A stretch of DNA of 64,000 nt, from NCBI GenBank assembly GCA_963731205.1, contig CAVSUJ010000001.1:1488001-1552000 (forward strand). The letters are read 5' to 3'. Made by a program: the position numbers and the translations under genes. Positions 8,573 to 17,162 of the stretch are shown piece by piece. Source of the stretch: DATAZK01 sp963731205. GTDB taxonomy: Bacteria; Actinomycetota; Actinomycetes; Frankiales; Frankiaceae. Below the pieces are notes generated by a model. The model was not told where the DNA came from. It did not search any database and saw only the letters and a program-made list of their open reading frames with translations. How positions within the stretch are numbered: the stretch's first letter is position 1; the number at the start of each line of letters is the position of its first letter.

Positions 8573-8976
8573 CGCCTGGCGGCATGAGCCTCGTCACCCG
8601 ATCGCGTGATTTCAGCGTTTCAACATCACAAACGGCTCGGCCGCAGCGTTCAACCGTCAGCTTCGGGCGGTCTATCGACTTGGCGGACGGGGACCGCCCG
8701 AGGCCCCTTTGTCCGCACAAGGTTTCACAAAGCGAACTTGCTTACAAGGCGTAACGAGAGTTAGCTGTATGTGAGCCGGGCTCGACGGGGATTCCGCCAA
8801 GTACCCTCCGTCGGCCCGGCCATCACACTATAAGTCACGGGTCGTCACGCCGTAATCCGAATGCTGACTTTGCGTAACGACTCTGCTGGGAAAACCGGCC
8901 TGACGCTCTCAGGTTGCACGTTTCCGCAGCCGATCAGTCACTCTTCGTAGCGAACGCTCACCAGCCGCGCTCGCCC
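8573..8976. other. 404-bp convergent intergenic region without recognised gene
   Basis: The interval between YceI (+) and the FKBP lipoprotein (-) is less GC-rich than its neighbours in its middle (about 8715-8760). I found no ORF with a plausible start and ribosome site and no tRNA. A structured RNA cannot be excluded: segments around 8780-8830 are GC-rich and could pair, but they match no riboswitch I know. Confidence 0.5.
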
Positions 8977-9954
8977 TCAGGAGGCTTTGGCCGGACCGCT
9001 CTGGGCGATGATGTCGGCCACGATCGCGACGCCGGTGGTGGCGCCTTCAGTGTCCTGGACCGGAGTCGTGATCAGCACCCGGCTGCCGATCGGCACCCCG
9101 ATCACCCCGTCGAAGGGGTTGGCCTGTCCGGCGACGCCCACCGCGGTGGCCTGTGGCTGCCCGCGCTCGAAGGTCGAGTCGGCCAGGGTGTTGTTGTAGT
9201 ACTCGGCCTCGTACTGCAGGACGACGAAGCCGGCCTTCGTCGGCGCGCCCGTCGACTTCGCCAGGACCACGGTCTTGGCGGCGGTCGGCAGCTTGGCGCC
9301 CTTGGCCACGGTCACCTTGGGACGAGCGCCGAGCGCACCCGTGACGGTCACCGGAGCGGTCACCGCATGCGTCGGGACGGCCTTCGTGTCACCGATGTCG
9401 GTCTTGGAGTACGTCGAGACGATGTCGATCACGAACGCGAGGGTGTCAGTGCCCTTGATGCCGGCTCCGGAGCTACCGGCCGAGCCGTATCCCTCGGCCG
9501 GCGGGATGACCAACAGCACCCGGCTACCGACCTTCTTGCCGACCAGCCCGTCGTCCCAGCCCTTGATCACGGCGCCGAGACCGATCGGGGTCGCGATCGG
9601 CTCCTTGCGGTCATAGGAATTGTCGAAGACCTTGCCGCGCCAGATCTGGCCGAGGTAATCGGCGATCAGCAGCTCGCCGCTCTTGACGACGGGGCCAGTA
9701 CCTTCCGAAAGCACCTTGACCTGCAAAGACTTGCTGGGATTCGCGTTTGCGAAGGTCAGCGTCGGCTTGACTCCGTAGGCGCCCTTGACGGTCGGGAAGA
9801 GGACAGTTCCGCTCGGCGCCGGAGTCGCCGAGCTCGACCCGGAGGCCTTCTTGCTCGGCGAGCTGGAGCTGCTGCACGCGCTCAGAGCCAGCAGCAGCGC
9901 GGCCGCGATAGCAACGGCCGCCCGGCCACGCCGGGTGAATGCGGAAAAGCGCAC
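8977..9954 (-). CDS. Lipoprotein with two FKBP-type peptidyl-prolyl isomerase domains
   Basis: A signal peptide ends in lipobox LSAC, followed by a Ser-rich linker. The first FKBP domain (about 75-180) has the core pattern VFDNSYDR, VIKGWDDGLVGKKVGSRVLLVIPPAEGYG. The second (about 190-320) keeps FERGQPQATAVGVA...FDGVIGVPIGSRVLITTPV but lacks the aromatic-rich AEGYG loop, so it is probably weakly active or structural. The protein should assist folding of exported proteins at the outer face of the membrane. Single-gene unit, 165 bp beyond the AKR stop. Confidence 0.88.
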   Translation of the reverse strand: MRFSAFTRRGRAAVAIAAALLLALSACSSSSSPSKKASGSSSATPAPSGTVLFPTVKGAYGVKPTLTFANANPSKSLQVKVLSEGTGPVVKSGELLIADYLGQIWRGKVFDNSYDRKEPIATPIGLGAVIKGWDDGLVGKKVGSRVLLVIPPAEGYGSAGSSGAGIKGTDTLAFVIDIVSTYSKTDIGDTKAVPTHAVTAPVTVTGALGARPKVTVAKGAKLPTAAKTVVLAKSTGAPTKAGFVVLQYEAEYYNNTLADSTFERGQPQATAVGVAGQANPFDGVIGVPIGSRVLITTPVQDTEGATTGVAIVADIIAQSGPAKAS

Positions 9955-10119
9955 TGGTTTCTTCCCTCTTCGTCATCGCGCCGAGGCGACGGATGGATCG
10001 CCCAACAGCAAGGAACGGCAACCCCCGGGGCTCTCACGCTTCCCAAAAGCCGCAACGCCGCCCGAGCCTAGGCGCAAATACTGAGAACGCGCTGCACGCG
10101 TCACATCCAGCGCGCCGTT

Positions 10120-10974
10120 TCAGGCGGCGCGCTCGAGAGCGCCGAACTCCTCTTCCGAGAGGTGCACCAGCGCGGCCTTCATGTTCTCCTCCAGGTGCGC
10201 GACGGTGCTCGTCCCGGGAATCGCCAGCATCACCGGAGAACGCTGCAGCACCCACGCGAGCGCCAGCTGCGCCGCAGTCACGTCGTGCCGCTTGGCTGCG
10301 TTGTCGAGGGCACCGCCCGGCTTCGCCAGACCGCCGGACGCCATCGGGGCCCACGGGATGAAGGCGATACCGGCCGCCTCGCAGTAGTCGAGCACGTCCT
10401 CATGGCCGCGGAAGGCCAGGTTGTAGCGGTTCTGCACCGACGCCACCTCGACGAGCCCGCGGCACTGCTCGAGCTCCTCGACATTGACCTCGGAGACTCC
10501 GATCAGCCGGATCTTCCCCTCGTCGCGCAGGGTGGCCAGCTCGCCGAGCGAGTCCTCGACCGGCACCTGCGGGTCGATGCGGTGCAGCTGGTAAAGGTCG
10601 ATCCGCTCGAGCTGGAGCCGCCGGAGGCTGAGCTCGACCTCTTGCCGCAGGTAGTCGGGGCGCCCGCACGGCGACCAGACGTTGGGTCCGGTGCGCAGCA
10701 GGCCGCCCTTGGTCGCGATCACGAGATCGTCCGAGTACGGGTGGAGGGCCTCGGCGATGAGCTCTTCGCTGACGTGGGGGCCGTAGCTGTCGGCGGTGTC
10801 GATGAAGGTGACGCCGAGCTCGACCGCGCGGCGCAGGACGCGCAGGCATTCCTGCGGGTCGGCCGGTGGGCCCCAGATCCCGGGGCCGGTCAGCTGCATG
10901 GCCCCGAATCCCAGCTGCGCCACCGTGAGGTCGCCGCCCAGGGTGACTGTCGCATTTCCCGCTTTTTCCGGCAT
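10120..10974 (-). CDS. Aldo/keto reductase
   Basis: The 284-residue protein carries the AKR catalytic tetrad: Asp and Tyr in FIDTADSYG, Lys in IATKGG, and His in LYQLHRID, plus the NADPH-binding C-terminal IPGTSTVAHLEEN. It reduces carbonyls with NADPH; the substrate cannot be inferred. It lies 9 bp downstream of the SDR gene on the same strand, so the two reductases form an operon. Confidence 0.9.
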   Translation of the reverse strand: MPEKAGNATVTLGGDLTVAQLGFGAMQLTGPGIWGPPADPQECLRVLRRAVELGVTFIDTADSYGPHVSEELIAEALHPYSDDLVIATKGGLLRTGPNVWSPCGRPDYLRQEVELSLRRLQLERIDLYQLHRIDPQVPVEDSLGELATLRDEGKIRLIGVSEVNVEELEQCRGLVEVASVQNRYNLAFRGHEDVLDYCEAAGIAFIPWAPMASGGLAKPGGALDNAAKRHDVTAAQLALAWVLQRSPVMLAIPGTSTVAHLEENMKAALVHLSEEEFGALERAA

Positions 10975-10983
10975 GACCCGAGG

Positions 10984-11790
10984 CTATGCGTCGAGCGTCT
11001 CCGGCGCCTCTTGAGTGGGCGGGCGCCGGCTGCCTGCCAGTTCCCCGCCATCGATGACGAACTCCCCGCCGGTGATGTAGCCGCTGGCGTCGGACGCCAG
11101 AAAAGCGACGAGCGAGGCCACCTCGTCCGCCTGGCCGATCCGGGGTACCGGCAGGCCGCTGAAGTACGCGCTGCGGTCGACCGACGCGAAATCCGGCCCG
11201 TTCACCATGTCGGTGTCGATCGCGCCGGGGTGCACCGAATTCACCCGGATCCCGTACGCCCCGAGCTCCAGCGCGGCGGCTTTCGTCATGCCGCGGATCG
11301 CCCACTTCGATGCCACGTAGCCGATGACCCCCGGCACCCCCTTGAGGCCGGCGACGGAGGAGACGTTGACGATCGCGCCGCCCCCGGACGCCCGCATGGG
11401 TGGCGTCACGGCCTGCATGCCGAGGAAGCAGCCGACCTGGTTGACGGCGATCACCTCGTTGTAGGTCTCGACCGGCATCGTCTCCAGTGGCGCGGCCCGG
11501 ATGATGCCGGCGTTGTTGACGAGCACGTCCACGCCGCCGAGCCGCTCGGTCATGGCGCGAACGGCCTGCGCCCAGTCCTCGGGCCGGCTCACATCGAGCC
11601 GGACGTACGCCGCAGCCGCGCCCAGCTCGCCCGCCAGCGCTCGCCCCGGTTCGTCGAGCACGTCGGCGATCACGACCGAGGCACCGGAAGCGACGAACAG
11701 GCGGGCCGCCGCAGCGCCCTGCCCCCGGGAAGCACCCGTGATCAACGCCCGCTTACCCACCAGCGAATGCCCGTCGGTCACCGGACTCAT
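10984..11790 (-). CDS. Short-chain dehydrogenase/reductase (hydroxysteroid-dehydrogenase-like)
   Basis: Classical SDR of 268 residues: cofactor motif TGASRGQG at the N-terminus, NNAG, catalytic Ser in VNVSSVAG and YVASK, and the C-terminal GGEFVIDGG. The residue after the second strand is Asp (IADVLDE), indicating NAD(H) preference. It resembles the 3-alpha/20-beta-hydroxysteroid dehydrogenase group, though many SDRs of this group act on other alcohols. ATG 11790 is preceded by GAGGAGG. The divergent lipoprotein gene begins only 26 bp away. Confidence 0.9.
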   Translation of the reverse strand: MSPVTDGHSLVGKRALITGASRGQGAAAARLFVASGASVVIADVLDEPGRALAGELGAAAAYVRLDVSRPEDWAQAVRAMTERLGGVDVLVNNAGIIRAAPLETMPVETYNEVIAVNQVGCFLGMQAVTPPMRASGGGAIVNVSSVAGLKGVPGVIGYVASKWAIRGMTKAAALELGAYGIRVNSVHPGAIDTDMVNGPDFASVDRSAYFSGLPVPRIGQADEVASLVAFLASDASGYITGGEFVIDGGELAGSRRPPTQEAPETLDA

Positions 11791-11803
11791 CGCCTCCTCG
11801 TCA

Positions 11804-11809
11804 TAGGGT
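11804..11809 (+). promoter_or_regulatory. Candidate -10 element for a leaderless transcript
   Basis: TAGGGT fits the actinobacterial -10 pattern TANNNT and lies 7 nt before the ATG at 11817, the spacing expected when transcription starts on the start codon. No Shine-Dalgarno precedes that ATG. Confidence 0.45.
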
Positions 11810-11816
11810 CGAATCA

Positions 11817-12854
11817 ATGCTTCGCAGCTCCGGCCGACCGGGATCTCGACCGGTGCGTGCGGCAATCCTGGCCGCCTCCGCAGTCTTGCTGGCGCCGGTC
11901 GTCGCCTGCTCATCAGGGTCTTCCGGCGTGGCGCACAGCGCTCCGTTACGCCCGCTGGCACGCCTGATCGCACCGGCGGCCAAACCCACCACGCCGCGCC
12001 CGACGGCGCGGTCGACCGTGTCCAGCCCGTCGCCCAGTCCCTCGCCGAGCGCTCCTCCCCCGCCGTTGCCGCAGCTGCCGCTCGGCGGGCGGCAGATCTT
12101 CCCGCATTACCGGGTGGTCGCGTACTACGGCGGTGACGGCGGGCCTGGGCTCGGTGTCCTCGGCGCGGGAACTCCCGACGAAGCGGCCGCCGCGGTGGCC
12201 CGCCAGGCGCAGCTGTTCGCCACCCCGCAGCGGCCCGTCCAACCGGCGCTCGAGCTGATCGCGACGGTCGCGCTCCCGAGCCCCGGGCCCGACGGCACCT
12301 ACTCCTCGCACGGCGACCCGGCGAGCGTGCAGCGCTACCTCGAGGCGGCCCGCAGCCATCACGAGCTCCTGGTGCTCGATTTCCAGCCCGGGCAGGGAGA
12401 CTTCCTGACGGAGATCGAGCGTTTCGGCACGTTCCTCAGGCAGCCGGATGTCGGCGTCGCCGTTGATCCGGAGTGGCACATGCAACCCGGCGAGGTCCCG
12501 GGCAAGGTGTACGGCTCGTCGACGGCCGCAAGCATCAATGCCGTCTCCAGTTACCTCGCCGCGATCGTCGCGAGATACCGGCTGCCGCAGAAGCTCTTCG
12601 TCGTCCACCAGTTCCGGCCGTCGGTGCTTCCCGACCGCCAGAACATCGTCGCCCGCCCCGGGTTGGCGACGGTCTTTCACGCTGACGGGAATGGAACGCC
12701 CCACGACAAGGTCAAGGTTTATGACTTGCTGGCTTTCCCATCCGCCCCGTTCTATAGAGGCTTCAAATTGTTCTTCACGAGAGACACGCCCTTGATGACA
12801 CCGCAGCAAACTCTCGCTCTGCAGCCCTCACCGGATCTGGTGACCTACCAGTGA
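11817..12854 (+). CDS. Lipoprotein of unknown function
   Basis: A signal peptide ends in lipobox VVAC (Cys31). A Pro/Ser-rich linker (about 50-85) then leads to a globular domain from IFPHYRVVAYYGG to the C-terminus. That domain has a (beta/alpha)-barrel look: LLVLDFQPGQGDF, VGVAVDPEWHMQPGEVPG, KLFVVHQF and VFHADGNGTP resemble strand ends of a TIM barrel with acidic residues, as in glycosidase-like proteins, but no catalytic role can be assigned. Its stop overlaps the start of the MFS gene by 4 bp, so the two are translationally coupled. Confidence 0.75.
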   Translation: MLRSSGRPGSRPVRAAILAASAVLLAPVVACSSGSSGVAHSAPLRPLARLIAPAAKPTTPRPTARSTVSSPSPSPSPSAPPPPLPQLPLGGRQIFPHYRVVAYYGGDGGPGLGVLGAGTPDEAAAAVARQAQLFATPQRPVQPALELIATVALPSPGPDGTYSSHGDPASVQRYLEAARSHHELLVLDFQPGQGDFLTEIERFGTFLRQPDVGVAVDPEWHMQPGEVPGKVYGSSTAASINAVSSYLAAIVARYRLPQKLFVVHQFRPSVLPDRQNIVARPGLATVFHADGNGTPHDKVKVYDLLAFPSAPFYRGFKLFFTRDTPLMTPQQTLALQPSPDLVTYQ

Positions 12855-14368
12855 GCGAGCAGCAGCTGACCCAGCCGGAGCAGGAGTCGGCGGCGCAGGC
12901 GCACGCCGGATCACACCGGGCGTCGCGCGCAGACCGGCCCAAGGCCTCCAACGCTCTGATCCTGACGATCGTCTGTCTGGGCCAGTTCATGGTCGTGCTC
13001 GACGTCTCGATCGTGAACGTCGCGCTCCCGGCCATCGGCCGCGATCTGCACTACAGCTCGACCGGCCTGCAGTGGGTCGTCAACGGCTACGTGCTGACCT
13101 TCGCCGGATTCCTCTTGCTCGGGGGTCGCCTCGCCGACCTGTTCGGCCAGCGAAAGGTGTTCCTCGGCGGCCTCGGCCTGTTCTCCGTCGCGTCGCTGCT
13201 CGGCGGACTGGCGCAGAACTCCGGAGAGCTGACCGCCGCCAGGGCGCTGCAGGGTCTGGGCGGCGCGGTGCTCTCCCCCGCGACGCTCACGATCATCACG
13301 ACTACGTTCACCGAGCCCCGGGAGCGCACCCGCGCCATCGGTATCTGGAGCTCCGTCGCCGGAGCGGGCGGCGCCTTCGGTGCCATCGCCGGCGGCATCC
13401 TCACGACCTATCTGTCGTGGCGGTGGGTGTTGTACGTCAACGTCCCGATCGGCGCCCTCGTCGCCCTCGGCGCCTTCACCCTCCTGCACGAGGTCCGCCG
13501 TCCCGACGCTTCGCACAGCCTCGACATCGCCGGCTCCCTCACCGGCACCGGCGGTCTCGCGGTGGTGGTCTACGCCATCGTCAGCACCGACACCCACCCC
13601 TGGGGATCCGCCCGCACGCTGGTCACCCTGGCCATCGGCTTCGCGCTACTTGCCGTCTTCCTGCTGATCCAGGCCCGCTTCGCCAAGTCGCCGCTGATGC
13701 CGCTCTCGCTGTTCCGATCCCGTGCGCTGTCCGGGGCCAACGCCGTGATGCTGCTGGCAGGCATCGCCTTCTTTGCGATGTGGTATTTCCAGTCGCTCTG
13801 GATGCAGGAGGTGCTGGGCTTCGGCCCGCTGCGCACCGGGCTGCTGTTCCTGCCGATGACGGGCTCGATCATCATCGCCAGCCAGCTGAGCTCGCGGCTG
13901 GTCAGCCGGTTCGGAGCGCGGCCCGTCCTCATGCTCGGCATGCTCGTCACCGCTGCCGGGTTCCTCTGGATGGGGCAGCTCGACGCCACCAGCACCTACG
14001 CCAACGGACTGCTCGGCGGAGCGGTCTTCGCCACCTTCGGGGTGGGGCTCTCCTTCACACCGCTGGCCATGTCCGCCACGTCGGGAGTGCCGCCGCACCA
14101 GGCGGGGCTCGCGTCCGGATTGCTGAACACCTCTCGGCAGGTCGGCGGTTCGATCGGCCTCGCCGCCCTCGCCACCCTCGCGACCGCACGCACCCAGCAC
14201 CTCACCCGGCTGGGGACGGCACATGGAGCCGCGTTAACTTCGGGCTATGACCGGGCATTCCTGGTGAGCGCTGCCATCGCGTTGGTGGCCGTGCTGGTGG
14301 CAGCCCTGTCCATTCCGTCGATCACGCGTCCCTCACGAGCGCCGGCCACAGCCTCTGCGGGGCATTGA
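12851..14368 (+). CDS. MFS drug exporter, DHA2 (EmrB/QacA) family, 14 TM
   Basis: At 505 aa with about 14 hydrophobic segments it fits the DHA2 proton antiporters. Motif D1 (LDVSIVNVALPAIG) is in TM1, motif A (GGRLADLFGQRKVF) follows TM2, and motif C-like glycines (SSVAGAGGAFGAIAGG) are in TM5. Such pumps export hydrophobic drugs or metabolites. The GTG start overlaps the lipoprotein stop, an unusual pairing that suggests a shared envelope function. The dienelactone hydrolase follows 13 bp downstream. Confidence 0.9.
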   Translation: MSEQQLTQPEQESAAQAHAGSHRASRADRPKASNALILTIVCLGQFMVVLDVSIVNVALPAIGRDLHYSSTGLQWVVNGYVLTFAGFLLLGGRLADLFGQRKVFLGGLGLFSVASLLGGLAQNSGELTAARALQGLGGAVLSPATLTIITTTFTEPRERTRAIGIWSSVAGAGGAFGAIAGGILTTYLSWRWVLYVNVPIGALVALGAFTLLHEVRRPDASHSLDIAGSLTGTGGLAVVVYAIVSTDTHPWGSARTLVTLAIGFALLAVFLLIQARFAKSPLMPLSLFRSRALSGANAVMLLAGIAFFAMWYFQSLWMQEVLGFGPLRTGLLFLPMTGSIIIASQLSSRLVSRFGARPVLMLGMLVTAAGFLWMGQLDATSTYANGLLGGAVFATFGVGLSFTPLAMSATSGVPPHQAGLASGLLNTSRQVGGSIGLAALATLATARTQHLTRLGTAHGAALTSGYDRAFLVSAAIALVAVLVAALSIPSITRPSRAPATASAGH

Positions 14369-14381
14369 GGGGTAGCAGCCG

Positions 14382-15404
14382 ATGAAGGTCACGATGCAAG
14401 CCGGCACCGAGATGCTCGAGGGTCACGGCGGCGACCAGATCGAGGCCTACGTGGCCGTCCCGGTCGTCGACGATGGGACTCCTGTCCCGGGCGTCGTCGT
14501 TATCCATCACATGCCCGGCTTCGACGCGGCCACGAAAGAGATCACGCGCCGGTTCGCGGCCAACGGATACGCGGCCGTGATGCCCAACCTGCACTACCGG
14601 GAGGCACCCGGCGCCGACTCCGACGATGCCGCAGCCGCCAACCGGGCCGCGGGCGGGGTCCCCGACGAGCGGCTCACCGGAGACGTCAAGGCGGCCGCGG
14701 CCTACTTGCGCGCGCTGCCGGGGGCCAACGGCAAGGTCGGCACCATCGGCTACTGCTCGGGCGGGCGCCAATCCTTCCTGGCCGGCTGCACGGCCGGGGT
14801 CGACGCCGCCGTCGATTGCTACGGCGCGTTCGTGTCGGGCACCCCGCCGAAGGAGTTCCCGCTTCCGATCACTCCGCTGCTGCACCTGACACCGCAGCTG
14901 GGTTGCCCGCTGCTCGGGCTGTTCGGCAACGAGGACAAGTTCCCGTCGCCCGAGCACGTCGACGAGCTGGAGGCGGCGCTGAAGGAGAACGGCAAGGAGT
15001 ACGAGTTCCACCGCTATGACGAGGCAGGCCACGGGTTCTTCGCCGTCGACCGGCCGAATTACCGGCAGGCCGCCGCGACCGACGGCTGGGTCAAGGTGTT
15101 CGACTTCTACGCCCGCACCCTGGCGGAGCTGAACGTCATGTGCACCTACATCACCGAGCAGATCCCGCTGTCGGGCAGCGGCAAGGGCCGGGCGGGCTGG
15201 TTCGACCTGACCGACGCGAGCGTCTACGTCGACCATCCCGTCGCGGCACAGGCCGAGCACACCCTCAACATCGACTTCCGCAACCCGTCGCTCGGCCCGG
15301 AGGCCCGCGTCGCGGTGGAGCTCACGGCCGAATCGGCGACCGCTCTCATCGGCGCGATCCAGGCCGCCCTCGCGGCGGTGCCGCCCGGAGTGCTGACCGG
15401 CTAG
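14382..15404 (+). CDS. Dienelactone hydrolase fused to a DUF6295-like C-terminal domain
   Basis: Residues 1-250 are a dienelactone-hydrolase alpha/beta fold: nucleophile Cys in GYCSGGRQ, acid in GNEDKFPS, and His in YDEAGHGFF. Residues 253-340 (from MCTYITEQIPLSGSGKG through a DHP and an LNIDF segment) match the small DUF6295-type protein that is normally encoded alone. The junction falls exactly at the end of the hydrolase domain. An internal ATG at 15138 has GGCGGAG about 8 nt upstream and could give a separate 88-residue product. It ends by overlapping the convergent epimerase by 4 bp. Confidence 0.85.
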   Translation: MKVTMQAGTEMLEGHGGDQIEAYVAVPVVDDGTPVPGVVVIHHMPGFDAATKEITRRFAANGYAAVMPNLHYREAPGADSDDAAAANRAAGGVPDERLTGDVKAAAAYLRALPGANGKVGTIGYCSGGRQSFLAGCTAGVDAAVDCYGAFVSGTPPKEFPLPITPLLHLTPQLGCPLLGLFGNEDKFPSPEHVDELEAALKENGKEYEFHRYDEAGHGFFAVDRPNYRQAAATDGWVKVFDFYARTLAELNVMCTYITEQIPLSGSGKGRAGWFDLTDASVYVDHPVAAQAEHTLNIDFRNPSLGPEARVAVELTAESATALIGAIQAALAAVPPGVLTG

Positions 15405-16315
15405 CTCTGGACCATCATCTCCGGGTTGCGCACCTGGACCATCCGCTTGATGCCGACCTTCCAGGTCACCTCGGTCGGCTCACCGACGAGCTGGGTCAGC
15501 TTGGTGACATCAGCCGGAGTGCCCTCGATCGCGGTCGGATCGACGGTGAACTCAGGCGTTTTGCCGGTGAGCTCGCCGAGGTAGCCGACCCACTCCTCGA
15601 TGGTGACCCGCTCGGAGCCCGCCCAGTTGACCGTCACCGCAGGCACCGACGCCGCGTCGAGCAGCGCGGGCAGCGTGCGGATGATGTCGTCCTCGTGGAT
15701 CAGGTGGTACGCGCCGCCGTCCGGCGGGACCGGGATGGCCATGCCGCCGGCCATCATCAGCAGGTGGTACCAGGGCCAGCCGCCGTTGTCGCCATAGGGA
15801 ACGTTCAGCCGGCAGATGATCGTCGGCAGGTCGAGGGTGCGGGCGTAGGTGCGTGCTACCGCTTCAGCGGCCACCTTCGACAGCACGTAGTTCGGCATCA
15901 TCTGGGTGTGGTTGTTGTCGCCGAGCGGGCTGGTCTCCGGCAGGCCCTCTCCCCCCTGCGGCGCGTAGACCGCCGTGGACGAGCAGTGCAGGAACGCCTT
16001 GGCTGACGCGTAACGCGTCATGAGCAGGCCGACCGACTCCGCATTCGCCGTGATGTCGGCGTCGCTGTCCTTGGTCTTCGCGACGGCGAAGTTCAGGACG
16101 TAGTCGGCCTCAGCGGGAAGCTCGTCGTAGCCCTCGCCGCTGCCGAGATCGGCGACGACGCAGTGCACTCCGGCCTCCTCCAGCGCGGCCCGGGCCTTCG
16201 GGTCGGAGAAGCGGGCAGGGGCCCAGACGGTATTGGTCCGGGCCAGCTGGCGGGCGACGGGCAGGCCGACCTGACCGGTCGCACCGGTGACGATGATCGT
16301 GGCGTTTTCAAGCAC
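15401..16315 (-). CDS. NAD(P)-dependent epimerase/dehydratase family protein (extended SDR)
   Basis: Rossmann motif TGATGQVG is at residues 10-17, the catalytic Ser/Thr region is LHCSSTAVYAP, and YVLSKVAAE supplies the Tyr-x3-Lys pair. The C-terminal substrate region shows YGDNGGWPWYHLL and HLIHEDDI. The GTG start has the Rossmann strand immediately after it. The family acts on sugar nucleotides, flavonoid-like or steroid alcohols; the substrate is not evident. Confidence 0.87.
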   Translation of the reverse strand: MLENATIIVTGATGQVGLPVARQLARTNTVWAPARFSDPKARAALEEAGVHCVVADLGSGEGYDELPAEADYVLNFAVAKTKDSDADITANAESVGLLMTRYASAKAFLHCSSTAVYAPQGGEGLPETSPLGDNNHTQMMPNYVLSKVAAEAVARTYARTLDLPTIICRLNVPYGDNGGWPWYHLLMMAGGMAIPVPPDGGAYHLIHEDDIIRTLPALLDAASVPAVTVNWAGSERVTIEEWVGYLGELTGKTPEFTVDPTAIEGTPADVTKLTQLVGEPTEVTWKVGIKRMVQVRNPEMMVQS

Positions 16316-16366
16316 GGGGATCAGCTTGCTACACCGCGCTGCGCCGCCCGCCAGCGGGTGCCGGGG

Positions 16367-17131
16367 TCAGGCTGCCGGGGGTCCGCCTTGCCCTCCGGGT
16401 CCGGTACCCGTCGTGCCGGTGCCCGTGGGCGGGGTACCCGTCCCGGTCGGCGGGGTGCCGGTGCCGGTCGTGCCGCTGCCGGTCGTGCCACTGCCGGTCG
16501 TGCCACTGCCGGTCGTGCCGGTCCCGCCGGTCCCGGTGCCGGTGACGGCGCCCACCGTGATGGTCCGCGCTGTCGCCGCGGTACCGGTTCCGGTCACCGT
16601 GAGCGTGACGGACTCCCCGGTCTTGAGCGTGCTCAGGGCGACGGCAGCCGTGCCCTGCCGGACGGCGGTCGAGTTGTTGATCTGATACGCCTTCGTGGAG
16701 GTACCGCTCTTCACGCTGATCGAGGTGGTGCTGATCGCCGTGATCGTGCCGGTGACCTGCGTGCCCGTTGCCGTGGTGCCGCCGGGAAGGGTGCCCGCCT
16801 GACCTGTGGTTGCGCCCGGGCCGCCGAATCCGCCGTTACCGAACCCGTTGGCGGCGGCCGAGCTGTTCGTGCCGCGCAGCGCCGAGGCTCCGAGTGCACC
16901 GGCCAGCGCACCGACGGCCAGCAAGCCCACCGCGGCGGCGACCCGCTTCGGCTGGCGGGTGCCCTGCAAGCCGGAGTCGGCCTCGGGCGCCGCGGCGCCG
17001 CCGGCCGTACCGGCACTCGGCGGCGGCGCCAGCCAGCTGTCCAGCCCCGGCTCGGTGGCGGCGGCGCCACCGGCCGGTGCGTAGCCGGGATAGGGCGTCG
17101 GGGTGTGCGTTTCCATCGTGGTCTCTCTCAT
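16367..17131 (-). CDS. DUF5666-like membrane-anchored protein with Gly/Thr repeat tail
   Basis: Residues 1-55 are a Pro/Gly/Ala-rich cytosolic segment, 60-82 a single transmembrane helix, and 110-190 a small beta domain (VTGTITAISTTSISVKSG, then TVTGTGTAATARTITVG) of the DUF5666/OB-like type. The C-terminus is a low-complexity tail of TGSG and PPTGTG repeats. It lies about 30 bp downstream of the GT39 gene on the same strand. The start is ATG 17131 or ATG 17116; the latter has GAGAG upstream. Confidence 0.7.
   Translation of the reverse strand: MRETTMETHTPTPYPGYAPAGGAAATEPGLDSWLAPPPSAGTAGGAAAPEADSGLQGTRQPKRVAAAVGLLAVGALAGALGASALRGTNSSAAANGFGNGGFGGPGATTGQAGTLPGGTTATGTQVTGTITAISTTSISVKSGTSTKAYQINNSTAVRQGTAAVALSTLKTGESVTLTVTGTGTAATARTITVGAVTGTGTGGTGTTGSGTTGSGTTGSGTTGTGTPPTGTGTPPTGTGTTGTGPGGQGGPPAA
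16464..16523. repeat. 15-bp tandem repeat inside the DUF5666-like gene
   Basis: Four near-identical 15-bp units (CCGGTCGTGCC[A/G]CTG, the last diverging at its end) encode the GTTGS repeats on the minus strand. Copy number is likely to vary among strains by slippage. Confidence 0.75.
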
Positions 17132-17162
17132 TTCTGCTGTGGGACAGGAGGTTGCTGTCGGG

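Noticed and set aside
8780..8860. Riboswitch or small RNA in the YceI-FKBP gap
   Set aside because: Some pairing is possible, but it matches no known consensus and lies downstream of both neighbouring genes, where a riboswitch would not act.
10162..11967. Long plus-strand open frame opposite the AKR and SDR genes
   Set aside because: Low-complexity, domain-free translation; the minus-strand reductases have full motif sets and ribosome sites.
12851..14368. Possible antibiotic-biosynthesis cluster around the DHA2 exporter
   Set aside because: No polyketide, peptide or terpene synthase genes are present; the exporter pairs only with a lipoprotein.
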